DNA from: Paenibacillus foliorum
Lineage (GTDB): Bacteria; Bacillota; Bacilli; Paenibacillales; NBRC-103111
Assembly (NCBI RefSeq): GCF_013141765.1
Contig: NZ_WHOD01000055.1
Location: forward strand, 62,001-126,000
Length of the DNA: 64,000 nucleotides
Reading direction: 5' to 3'
Made by a program: the position numbers and the translations under genes
Part shown: positions 1-7,759 of the stretch, piece by piece
How the letters are laid out: the number at the start of each line of letters is the position of its first letter
Position numbering within the stretch: the first letter of the stretch is position 1
The notes under the pieces: generated by a model
Database searches by the model: none
The model's input: only the letters and a program-made list of their open reading frames with translations
Told to the model about the DNA's origin: nothing

Positions 1-910
1 CAACTGTATTATTCCTCTGAGCAGACTTCTGTATCCGGTTGGTTAAGTATACTCCCGCTAGCACAAGCGCCGCTCCAATCCAATGGTACAGATGTAAATG
101 TTCGCCTGTAAATGCGGTAGCAAAGATAGCACTGAACACAACAATCAAATTCAGAAATCCGGCACAACGGGAAGGTCCGATCAATGCAATCGCCTTATTC
201 CAAGCTGTAAATGCTATCAAAGATGCAAAAATGCCTAAGTACAATAAGCCTAATATGAGACTGATTGATCCATGGAGAACTGGCTGCCGAACTGCATACT
301 CGATTATAGATGAAGGAATCAATACGATCACAGAAACGACTATTTGCCAAAAGAATAAGGCCTGAGACGGGAAATGGCCAGCAGCTTTTTTCATCCAAAC
401 CGAATACAACGCCCAACAAATTATTGCGGCTATCATCCACATGTCGCCTTTATTAAACGATAAGCTAACAATAGCATCCCAACTGCCGCGGCTAATGATC
501 CATAGAACGCCAACAAGCGAGAGCGCTATTGAAGGCAGTACGGCAATCGTGAATGGCTCGCGCAGTACAATAGCAGAAATTAGTACAATAAGAACAGGTG
601 TAGCCGAATTCATAAGTGCAGCATTAATGGATCCTGTATATTGAACCGCTATGTAGGTTAATGTATTGAAGCCGGCGACTCCAGTCAGCGATAGGAATAA
701 AAGCGGCTTCCACTTGGCGATCATAAGCGAGCGCTGCTTCCACATATCACGGCCGACGAACGGTAGCATGACGAGAAGAGCTATGCACCATCGGATGGTC
801 GCTAATAAGATAGGGGGGATTTCAGCGACTAATACTTTGCCTACGACAAAATTCCCTCCCCATAGGCAGGTGGCCAGTATCAAAAGGATGTAGGGGGAAC
901 GCCAAAGCAT
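1..910 (-). CDS. EamA/RhaT-family (DMT) transporter, 3' end cut by the window
   Basis: Reading the reverse strand from an ATG at 910 gives an uninterrupted frame of 303 codons that is still open at base 2. The protein starts MLWRSPYILLILATCLWGGN and continues with repeated hydrophobic helices, including GVAGFNTLTYIAVQYTGSIN and LREPFTIAVLPSIALSLVGV, the pattern of the two five-helix EamA repeats of the drug/metabolite transporter family. Family members are about 300 residues, so only the last few residues are likely to lie outside the window. The substrate cannot be told from sequence. It is divergent from the flavoprotein gene at 1162; the 250-base gap is AT-rich and must hold both promoters. 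Confidence 0.85.
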   Translation of the reverse strand, partial: MLWRSPYILLILATCLWGGNFVVGKVLVAEIPPILLATIRWCIALLVMLPFVGRDMWKQRSLMIAKWKPLLFLSLTGVAGFNTLTYIAVQYTGSINAALMNSATPVLIVLISAIVLREPFTIAVLPSIALSLVGVLWIISRGSWDAIVSLSFNKGDMWMIAAIICWALYSVWMKKAAGHFPSQALFFWQIVVSVIVLIPSSIIEYAVRQPVLHGSISLILGLLYLGIFASLIAFTAWNKAIALIGPSRCAGFLNLIVVFSAIFATAFTGEHLHLYHWIGAALVLAGVYLTNRIQKSAQRNNTV

Positions 911-1161
911 ACAAAATCGTACTCCTTTATCATAAGGTCAAGTGACCTCAGTTTACATGGGATACGTGCATGTTACAAGATGATGTTAAATTAAAATGGT
1001 TAAAAATTTATATCATTAAATAAATGGCTATGAAATTGAAGTGCCCCGATCTATACTAGATTAACCCGTCTATTTTGACATCTTTAACCATTTTGTGTAG
1101 CATTGATAGAGTAGACAAGCTTACAAACATTTGATTCCAATACTGAGAGGAGATTTCCCAA

Positions 1162-1725
1162 ATGTACGATATTGTTGTGATTGGAGCAGGTCCAGCAGGA
1201 GCAAGCGCTGCATTGTTTGCAGCCAAGGCTGGTAAGAAAACATTGGTTATTGATAGCGACCAAAGCATTACGAAACGGGCATGGGTAGAGAATCATTATG
1301 GAGTATTGGAAATTAGCGGTCCTGATCTTGTAGAGATTGGCAAGAAGCAGGCAGTCAAGTTTGGAGCAGAGCTGGTTCAAAGCAAGGCAGTACAAATTGC
1401 CAAGGGTTCTGAGGGCTTCACCATTTCGACAGAAGCAGGGAGCTATGAGGGTACACATGTCATTCTAGCTACAGGCGTAATGACCGATTTGGCTGAACAG
1501 CTCGGAATTAAGACCAAACCAGCAACCGAGCCGCGTATTAAAACGGTGTTCGATGTAACGGCTGAAGGCAAAACATCGGTTGAGGGCATTTGGGCTGCTG
1601 GAACGGCTGCTGGAGTGAGCGTGCATACGATCATCACATCAGGAGACGGTGCGAAAGTAGCAATTAATGTCATCAGTGAATTGAATGGCGAACGTTATGT
1701 TGATCACGACATGATTAAGCAATAA
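1162..1725 (+). CDS. Small FAD/NAD(P)-binding oxidoreductase, thioredoxin-reductase-like
   Basis: This 187-residue protein opens with VVIGAGPAGASAALFAAKAG, a Rossmann FAD-binding GxGxxG motif, and ends with the second FAD motif (GIWAAGTAAGVSVHTIITSGDGAKVA, near residues 142-167), as in thioredoxin reductases. It is far shorter than a true reductase (about 310 residues). The NADPH-binding domain and its CxxC redox site are absent, so only the split FAD domain remains. Such single-domain proteins occur in Bacillales; their electron donor is unclear. The start follows a GAGAGGAG ribosome binding site at about 1145. The gene appears monocistronic and ends before a strong bidirectional terminator. 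Confidence 0.8.
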   Translation: MYDIVVIGAGPAGASAALFAAKAGKKTLVIDSDQSITKRAWVENHYGVLEISGPDLVEIGKKQAVKFGAELVQSKAVQIAKGSEGFTISTEAGSYEGTHVILATGVMTDLAEQLGIKTKPATEPRIKTVFDVTAEGKTSVEGIWAAGTAAGVSVHTIITSGDGAKVAINVISELNGERYVDHDMIKQ

Positions 1726-1816
1726 TATGAATTCAGCAATGGATTAAGTATATATGGATAAACGGTTATTCTGTCCTTTTAGGCAGCATAATTGCTTAAG
1801 AAGGTTGATGCGATAC

Positions 1817-1869
1817 AAAAAGAGGTTGTCTCATGAGATCAGAAATGATCTTATAGACAACCTCTTTTT
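1817..1869. terminator. Bidirectional intrinsic terminator
   Basis: A 15-base inverted repeat (arms AAAAAGAGGTTGTCT and AGACAACCTCTTTTT) is flanked by A and T runs. It lies between the convergent flavoprotein gene (+) and the PIN-domain gene (-) and can end transcription from both sides. Confidence 0.9.
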
Positions 1870-1894
1870 GATACTGAAAGCAGAGTGGATGCCA

Positions 1895-2362
1895 CTACCA
1901 GATGCTTGGCAGCACTTTGATCCCCGAATCCAGCTTTGGCAGGAATGCATAGCTTGGATTGAAAGTGAATATACGTTTGATCTGATAGGTGATCATGATT
2001 ACAGCAGTAACAGCTTCACTAAGCGATAGCTGTAAATCCGGACAATCGACAATGAGACGTTTGGACTCATTCTCGAACTCCGATCTACCTGAGATAATAA
2101 CCAGCTTAGATTGAGCGGCGGCTGTTTCCATGGTATCCAGAAAGTATTGCGCATGTTCAAAGCCAAAGTTATTTCTGAGCCATTGGTGGGTGTCAAACAT
2201 GACATAATTCGATGTAACCAAAGTACGTTCTAAATCATCAAGATCTAGAAATATGGATTTTGCTTTTGAATAATAAGGAGACTGCGGGTCCATAAAGGAA
2301 GTAAAGGCCGTTTGATCTACAAACACTGCTTGCTGATAATTCAGTTGTTCATCATTGATCAT
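1895..2362 (-). CDS. PIN-domain (VapC-like) protein with altered acidic residues
   Basis: The 155-residue protein has a PIN-domain layout: AVFVDQTAF with D16 in strand 1, LVTSNYVMFDTHQWL (residues 49-62), QLSLSEAVTAVIM (111-123) and IFTFNPSYAFLP (131-142). VapC toxins carry four acidic metal ligands at these places. Here position 57 is D instead of E, position 116 E instead of D, and position 135 N instead of D, so nuclease activity is uncertain. The ATG at 2362 is preferred over an upstream TTG at 2377 because GGGGAGAG lies seven bases before it. It overlaps the end of the upstream partner gene by 11 bases, a toxin-antitoxin-like arrangement. Confidence 0.65.
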   Translation of the reverse strand: MINDEQLNYQQAVFVDQTAFTSFMDPQSPYYSKAKSIFLDLDDLERTLVTSNYVMFDTHQWLRNNFGFEHAQYFLDTMETAAAQSKLVIISGRSEFENESKRLIVDCPDLQLSLSEAVTAVIMITYQIKRIFTFNPSYAFLPKLDSGIKVLPSIW

Positions 2363-2693
2363 AGTGACTCTCCCCAACTCCGAACGGTTTGAAATTTCGG
2401 TGGGCTAGCGCATCCAACAGAAATATGGGGTTTCGATCTATGTGTTCCCTCGATATAGGAGTGGAAAGTTCATTGCTGCGCTGTAGCCAATAGTGTTCTA
2501 GTATTTGTTGAACCACATCATTCACGGTAGTCTGTTCGGCCTCGGCCATTATCTTGCATTTCTCTAGCATGACAGCGCTAAGTTCAATGGGTTCAGCGCT
2601 TTCCTCAATGTCCTCAGTGCCGAAGATCTGTTGCTTTGCTCTGTATTTCCATTGCTCGAGTTTATTTTGCCAACCATGTTTTGTACTACTCAA
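2352..2693 (-). CDS. Hypothetical partner of the PIN protein, possible antitoxin
   Basis: About 113 residues from a TTG at 2693, chosen because GGAGGTG sits seven bases upstream; an in-frame ATG at 2723 has no such site. The centre (IELSAVMLEKCKIMAEAEQTTVNDVVQQILEHYW) reads as a short strand and two amphipathic helices, like the ribbon-helix-helix or helical DNA-binding parts of VapB-type antitoxins. I do not recognise the family firmly. Translational overlap with the PIN gene implies coupled expression. The antitoxin role is inferred from gene order only. Confidence 0.55.
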   Translation of the reverse strand: MSSTKHGWQNKLEQWKYRAKQQIFGTEDIEESAEPIELSAVMLEKCKIMAEAEQTTVNDVVQQILEHYWLQRSNELSTPISREHIDRNPIFLLDALAHRNFKPFGVGESHYDQ

Positions 2694-2887
2694 ACTGTGT
2701 GCACCTCCGTCGCTAGTAATCATTTATTGAGTCGGAATAGCAGGACATCCTACATTATTCGAGAAGGTTCGACAATTTTGAGGGGATACCTGGGAATAAC
2801 CCTGGGTATCTAGATCAATTAGACCTTATCTAACTGTAAGCATATATAAATTACAATGAAAGGGGAGAACGGCTACCGATCTCCCCT

Positions 2888-4252
2888 TCATAGTGAGGTC
2901 TTCGTCAAATAAACCTTTTTCATTTCATCAACCAATTGTAAAATACCCGGTTTAATATCTTTATCCTTGGCATTGGAAGCGGTGACCTTCAGAATAGGTA
3001 ATTTAGGAAATGAGGATAAATAATTTTTATGGACGGATTCAAGTAGAATTGATTTTCTATGAAGATTGTTAATAAGCTGTGGGATTGAAACTCTGCTGTC
3101 CAGTACGATATGAGCATGAATACACGGCTGTTTAGGAGAAGGATAAGCAAATAATTCCCCATTAAGCGCTGAGTGCTGCTGCAGAGCATCATTCAATAAT
3201 TGAGATCTTCGAGAATAAGAAGAACGGATTTTCTGTTTGTGGCGTTCAAACATGCCGCTTTTTAAATAAATATCTAAAGCTGCTTGCGAGAGCATAGAGC
3301 TATCGATGTCGAGCAGACGTTTGTAACGGTTGAACAATTCCATCAGAGCATCAGGGATCACCGCTATTCCTATACGCAGGCCAGGAAATATAATTTTGGA
3401 ATAACTTTTGAGATAGATAACATGTGACGAGTCATCGTAGGCATATAGAGGATCAGCCTTACTGTCTTGCTCGAAATCAGCTAAATAGTCGTCCTCGACA
3501 ATGTAGACATCATAAGCTTTTGCCAGCTCTACAATTTTCTTTTTTTCCTGCTGAGTGAAAGAACTGCCTAAAGGGTTGTGGAACCTTGGCATCGTGTAAA
3601 AGAATTTAATAGACTCTGTACGAAATAGATGCTCCAGCTCGTCTAAATCAATTCCTGCAGCAGTTCTTTGGATGCCTAAGACAGGAATTTGGCGCGTTTC
3701 CAAATGCTCGATGAATAAGTGATAGCCGGGCTGTTCAATCAATATCTTTGATTTTCCATTTGGAAAAGGAATGGCCGTCAACAACGACAGCGCCTGTTGG
3801 ATACCAGAGGTAACGATAATATTGCGTTGATCTGCAAAGATTTGATGATTGGCCAACTGACCTTTCACCGTTTGAATGAGAGAGGGTAGCCCCTTGGGTG
3901 TCCCGTAAACAAACAGCTCGTTCTTATATGTATCTATCGCTTTATTAATGCAGTGCTGAAAATCCAAATAGGGGAACACGTCAGGGTCAGGAGCGTATGT
4001 GGCAAAATCGATGATACTTGAATCATTCTCTTCTAGAAGGTTTGTTCTTTTGACTACGTAATAGCCGCTCTTTGGAACCGAATAAATCAGATGCTGTTTT
4101 TCCAACTCGTTCAGTGCACGAATAATAGTGCTTTTGCTGCAGCTGTATTGGTCAGACAATGCTCTTATGGAAGGAAGCTTTTCTCCTTCTTTGTAGGGGC
4201 GGCTATGGATCAGACTCTCAAGTCCGTTTAATATCTGTAAATACTTATGCAC
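2888..4252 (-). CDS. MocR-type regulator (GntR HTH fused to aminotransferase-like domain)
   Basis: From the GTG at 4252 the product is 454 residues. An N-terminal GntR winged helix (EGEKLPSIRALSDQYSCSKSTIIRALNELEKQHLIYSVPKSGYYV) is followed by a fold-type I aminotransferase domain with the PLP lysine region SYSKIIFPGLRIG. This is the MocR/PdxR/GabR architecture, which regulates transcription in response to PLP or amino compounds. A GTG start is preferred because AGAGGTG lies five bases upstream; a longer frame from 4312 would run across an 18-base palindrome. It is divergent from a DMT transporter, as in the B. subtilis ycxD-ycxC pair, so it probably controls that exporter. Confidence 0.88.
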   Translation of the reverse strand: MHKYLQILNGLESLIHSRPYKEGEKLPSIRALSDQYSCSKSTIIRALNELEKQHLIYSVPKSGYYVVKRTNLLEENDSSIIDFATYAPDPDVFPYLDFQHCINKAIDTYKNELFVYGTPKGLPSLIQTVKGQLANHQIFADQRNIIVTSGIQQALSLLTAIPFPNGKSKILIEQPGYHLFIEHLETRQIPVLGIQRTAAGIDLDELEHLFRTESIKFFYTMPRFHNPLGSSFTQQEKKKIVELAKAYDVYIVEDDYLADFEQDSKADPLYAYDDSSHVIYLKSYSKIIFPGLRIGIAVIPDALMELFNRYKRLLDIDSSMLSQAALDIYLKSGMFERHKQKIRSSYSRRSQLLNDALQQHSALNGELFAYPSPKQPCIHAHIVLDSRVSIPQLINNLHRKSILLESVHKNYLSSFPKLPILKVTASNAKDKDIKPGILQLVDEMKKVYLTKTSL

Positions 4253-4271
4253 GAATTCACCTCTGCCGTCT

Positions 4272-4289
4272 ATCTGTACCGGTACAGAT
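4272..4289. promoter_or_regulatory. 18-base perfect palindrome, probable MocR operator
   Basis: ATCTGTACCGGTACAGAT is a perfect palindrome placed just upstream of the MocR start codon, between the divergent regulator and transporter genes. MocR proteins commonly bind sites in such divergent regions and repress themselves. Assignment to this regulator is inferred from position. Confidence 0.6.
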
Positions 4290-4487
4290 GACTTTTTTAA
4301 ACATTGTATCACACTGATCTACAGGTTACTATGAGCTTACAACTTCCGGTTGGTTAATAGCATTGCATGCATGCGATAGTGGGGGGTAATCCAAATAGAA
4401 CTCAAATTAAAATCAAATAAGCAAGTTCAGAATGCGTATCTTGCTGCTGGATTATATGCTCTATGCATTGGCTTTTCATTCATTTTT

Positions 4488-5351
4488 GTGAAGTTAGCAT
4501 TGGTGTCTGCTCATCCTATTGACATCCTTGCACATCGTTTTAATGTTTCGTTCGTGGCAGCTTCGATTCCTGTCTTAATGGGGTGGGTAAGGATAAACAT
4601 AAAGCCAAAAGCTATATTACCGATTCTTCCATTGGCTTTATTGTATCCGGTTTTGTTTTTCACTTTTCAAACGTTTGGTTTATTCTATATTTCCTCTTCA
4701 GAAGCAGGGATCATACAAGCTACCGTACCTGTCTTTACGATGATAGCAGCGTCTTACTTTCTTAAGGAGCACTCGAGCCGTAGTCAAAAGCTTTTTGTAT
4801 TGTTCGCCGTTGCAGGAGTCATTTATATGGTGCTCATGAAAGGGGTCCGGTTTGAATCGGCCAATGTACCGGGAACGGTACTCATGTTTCTAACATCTAT
4901 TTCATTAGCCGGATATACAGTACTGACCAGAAAAAAGGCACAGCTGGGCAATGTTTTGGAAATCACCTATCTCATGACAGCTTTCGGATTTATTATCTTC
5001 AATAGCTTATCTGTTATTCGGCATCTATCGGCAGGCACCTTGAACCTGTATTTTGAGCCTTTTACAAGTCCGTCGTTTGTTGTATCCATTCTGTACTTAG
5101 GTATATGTTCATCACTCGCTTCTTCCTTGCTATCGAATTATGCTTTGTCACAGATAGAAGCTACCAAGATTAGCGTGTTCAACCATATCGCTACGTTAAT
5201 CACCATTGCAGGCGGATATATATTTTTGCAAGAGGCTCTGGAGTACTATCATCTGATTGGAGCAGTAATGATTATAGCTGGAGTGGCAGGTACCAACAGC
5301 CGTTTCTCAAGAGCTAATCGCAGGCAGGCTGATGTAAAGATTAATGGTTGA
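4488..5351 (+). CDS. EamA/DMT-family transporter with unclear start
   Basis: The 287-residue frame from GTG 4488 encodes nine or so hydrophobic helices with the EamA pattern (PVFTMIAASYFLKEHSSRSQKLFVLFAVAGVIYMVL, then a second half ending GAVMIIAGVAGT). The same frame stays open upstream to 4380 and there encodes a good first helix (AYLAAGLYALCIGFSFIFV). That stretch has no ATG, GTG or TTG, so the real start is either a rare codon (ATA 4395 or ATC 4389 behind a GGGGGG run) or the gene has a mutated start. It is divergent from the MocR gene and probably its target. Substrate unknown, possibly an amino acid-like metabolite. Confidence 0.8.
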   Translation: MKLALVSAHPIDILAHRFNVSFVAASIPVLMGWVRINIKPKAILPILPLALLYPVLFFTFQTFGLFYISSSEAGIIQATVPVFTMIAASYFLKEHSSRSQKLFVLFAVAGVIYMVLMKGVRFESANVPGTVLMFLTSISLAGYTVLTRKKAQLGNVLEITYLMTAFGFIIFNSLSVIRHLSAGTLNLYFEPFTSPSFVVSILYLGICSSLASSLLSNYALSQIEATKISVFNHIATLITIAGGYIFLQEALEYYHLIGAVMIIAGVAGTNSRFSRANRRQADVKING

Positions 5352-5416
5352 GCTTTGAGCTACCCTTAAAGGATAATCGCAATATTGTGAAGGTTGAATC
5401 GGGGGAAATACAATTG

Positions 5417-5449
5417 AAAAAAACATTCCAGCTTATCAAGCCGAAATGT
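5417..5449 (-). terminator. Intrinsic terminator of xerS
   Basis: A hairpin with arms ACATTCCAGCTT and AAGCCGAAATGT (two mismatches, 3-base loop) is followed on the reverse strand by a run of seven T. It lies just past the xerS stop codon. Confidence 0.65.
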
Positions 5450-5457
5450 TGGATAGA

Positions 5458-6537
5458 TTAATCTTTCTGGTTGTCGATTGCTTCAGCCATCGTTTTATCG
5501 GTCAAATGAGCATAGATTTGCGTAGTTTCCGGTGACGCATGGCCCAACTGCTCCTGAGTTTTGTATAGATCGTTACGCATATAATAGTCGGTGGCGAACG
5601 AATGGCGCAGCTTGTGAACGGATAGGAAAGGCTTGCCGAATCGTTTGGCGTATTTGATCACCATTTCCTGAATAGCTCGCTTAGTCATACGTTCTCCCTC
5701 TTTTTTACCGTTAGCAATGGCGAGGAAGAGGGCTTTTTCTCTACGAGGAGCTTTATACTGGGACTGGCGCAGCTCCATATAATTTTTCAAAGCTTCAATG
5801 GCTTCCTGGCGGAAATAAACCGGCGTTTTGAAAGAATCGTCGTTTTTACCTTTTCGATAAACATGTGTCAATCGTTTTTTGATATCGATATCATCGACAT
5901 TAAGATTGAAGACTTCCGACACGCGCAAACCGGAATTGAGAATAAGGCTGACGATACAGGAATCTCTCACTTTATTTCTTTCAAAGGAGTATAGAGCTTG
6001 CTTGTTATTGACAACCTCTTGCCCGTAACCGGTTTGAATATATTCGAGAAATTCCAGGATTTCTTCTTCCTGCAGCAGTTTGCCCTCCAGCTTGGCAGCT
6101 GTATCTTTGGGCTTGTTCGTACGCTTGATCTGTACCTTAGCCATAACATTTCTTTTCAACAGGGGATAGAATTCTTCATCCTCCGCGATTTGACTTAGGT
6201 AATGAAACAAGGAACGAAGAGAGGACAGCTTGCGGGAGATCGTTGTTCGGCTGTTGGTATTTTCGGTTCGCGTCATTAGATACATCCGGAAATTGTCCAC
6301 ACTTTCCATGTGCAGCTTCTCCAATGCTTCAATGGGTATGAGTCTCATAGACTCCGCTTCTGCTAACCCTTCGGCAAGCATCCAGGAGAAAAAGGTTTCA
6401 TAATCGCGCACATATTCCAATAATGATGATGGAGAGAGATCAGGCAGCTTAAAATTAATAAATTTTTCTACATACCACGGCATAGATGGAATTTTCTTAT
6501 CCAGCTCTTGGCGGTCTTTCACTTTTATTATATTCAT
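5458..6537 (-). CDS. xerS: Tyrosine recombinase, XerS type
   Basis: A 359-residue tyrosine recombinase with an N-terminal SAM-like core-binding domain (residues 15-120) and a C-terminal catalytic domain. All catalytic residues are visible: R205 (LNSGLRVSEVF), a lysine near 229-231, H308/R311 (HKLRHSF), H333 (LGHASPETTQ) and nucleophile Y342. The length and the N-terminal PSMPWYVEKFINFK segment fit XerS, the single-protein chromosome dimer resolvase of streptococci that is also annotated in Paenibacillus. Ordinary XerC/XerD are about 300 residues. AGAGGTG precedes the ATG. It stands alone, so a housekeeping role is more likely than an integrase role. Confidence 0.82.
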   Translation of the reverse strand: MNIIKVKDRQELDKKIPSMPWYVEKFINFKLPDLSPSSLLEYVRDYETFFSWMLAEGLAEAESMRLIPIEALEKLHMESVDNFRMYLMTRTENTNSRTTISRKLSSLRSLFHYLSQIAEDEEFYPLLKRNVMAKVQIKRTNKPKDTAAKLEGKLLQEEEILEFLEYIQTGYGQEVVNNKQALYSFERNKVRDSCIVSLILNSGLRVSEVFNLNVDDIDIKKRLTHVYRKGKNDDSFKTPVYFRQEAIEALKNYMELRQSQYKAPRREKALFLAIANGKKEGERMTKRAIQEMVIKYAKRFGKPFLSVHKLRHSFATDYYMRNDLYKTQEQLGHASPETTQIYAHLTDKTMAEAIDNQKD

Positions 6538-6668
6538 AGGTATACACCTCTGTGGAAGTTGGTCTACGCAACGCGCTGTTGAAATAAGTATAGTACAGCT
6601 GTTCGCTTATTGAAAGCAATCGTTTGGGGCTCGCGTAGCTTTTTGGCTGTGTGCTGTGGTAAAGTTGA

Positions 6669-6683
6669 ATGAAAACGATTGCA
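6669..6683. promoter_or_regulatory. Candidate cre (CcpA) site
   Basis: ATGAAAACGATTGCA matches the consensus WTGNAANCGNWNNCW at every fixed position. It lies between divergent xerS and the MoxR operon, about 100 bases before the latter, and could impose carbon-catabolite control on either side. Confidence 0.5.
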
Positions 6684-6785
6684 ACGAAACCTAGTGGAGC
6701 TGTTTTCAAAAGTGGATGAAAATGGTAACCATTGATTGTAGGATAGTAATCATTCACTCAAAAATGGATAGACGGAGGAACCAGC

Positions 6786-7748
6786 ATGCAGCTTACACAA
6801 ATTAAAGAACTGGCACAGAAGATTAAAAGTAATGTCAACAAGGTGGTAGTAGGAAAAGACGATGTGATCGATAAGCTGTTAATTGCTATTATTGCGTCAG
6901 GTCACGTATTACTGGAGGATGTTCCGGGTACCGGAAAGACGTTGCTGGCGAAGGCTATGTCCAAGTCAATAAATGGGAGCTTCAAACGGATTCAGTTTAC
7001 GCCGGACTTACTCCCGTCCGATTTGAGCGGAATTAACTTTTATAATCAAAAGCTGTCCGAATTCGAATTCCGTCCTGGACCGTTGTTTACGAATCTTCTT
7101 CTGGCTGACGAGATCAATAGAGCAACCCCGCGAACGCAGTCCAGCCTGCTGGAGTGTATGGAAGAGAGGCAGGTCAGCATAGATGGAGAGACGCGCCTGC
7201 TGCAGCGCCCGTTCTTAGTGATCGCAACTCAGAATCCGGTTGAGAATCAAGGAACGTTTCCTTTGCCGGAGGCGCAGCTGGATCGGTTTTTATTCAAAGT
7301 GAATATGGGGTATCCGAGCACTGAAGAAGGTATGGATATATTGAAGAGGTTTAAGGAACAAAACCCGTTGGATGAGATTTCGAGTGTAGCTGATGCAGAG
7401 GAAATTGCCGTAGCTCAGAAGCATTATGCTAAAGTTACAGTCAGCGATGACTTGCTCTCCTATTTGCTCGCAATTGTTGAGAAGACACGCTCACATGCGG
7501 ATGTGGCAACAGGAGTCAGCCCACGCGGCAGCCAAGCTTTGCTGAAGGCGGCTCAAGTGCATGCGGTGCTGCGCGGAAGGGACTTTGTAACTCCCGATGA
7601 CGTTAAAGCAATGGCTCCATCCGTTTTGGCTCATCGAATTATCGTTAAGGGTTCTTACCGTTCCCGTAATGAAGCGGCGGAAGCGGTAGTTGCTTCGGTG
7701 CTGCGTGAGGTTACAGTACCCGCTGAAGAAAACCTGCTTTCCAGATAG
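6786..7748 (+). CDS. MoxR-family AAA+ ATPase
   Basis: A 320-residue AAA_3 ATPase with Walker A (LLEDVPGTGKTLLAKA, near residue 42-57), Walker B (LLADEINRATPRTQSSLLECMEE) and the C-terminal lid domain (VSPRGSQALLKAAQVHAVLRGRDFVTPDDV). MoxR proteins act as chaperones, usually helping to assemble or activate membrane or secreted partners. GACGGAGGAACCAGC precedes the start. It is the first gene of a three-gene operon with DUF58 and DUF4129 proteins, a conserved bacterial cluster whose exact job is not settled. Confidence 0.93.
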   Translation: MQLTQIKELAQKIKSNVNKVVVGKDDVIDKLLIAIIASGHVLLEDVPGTGKTLLAKAMSKSINGSFKRIQFTPDLLPSDLSGINFYNQKLSEFEFRPGPLFTNLLLADEINRATPRTQSSLLECMEERQVSIDGETRLLQRPFLVIATQNPVENQGTFPLPEAQLDRFLFKVNMGYPSTEEGMDILKRFKEQNPLDEISSVADAEEIAVAQKHYAKVTVSDDLLSYLLAIVEKTRSHADVATGVSPRGSQALLKAAQVHAVLRGRDFVTPDDVKAMAPSVLAHRIIVKGSYRSRNEAAEAVVASVLREVTVPAEENLLSR

Positions 7749-7759
7749 GATGTGGACGA

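Noticed and set aside
1754..2029. A 91-codon forward frame after the flavoprotein gene
   Set aside because: It runs through the bidirectional terminator and antisense to the PIN-domain gene and has no ribosome binding site.
5417..5449. The hairpin beside xerS as a possible dif site
   Set aside because: It is directly followed by a T run on the xerS strand and fits an intrinsic terminator; the arms do not match a dif layout I know.
6497..6757. An 86-codon reverse-strand frame upstream of xerS
   Set aside because: It overlaps the xerS start, has no family resemblance and covers the intergenic promoter and cre region.
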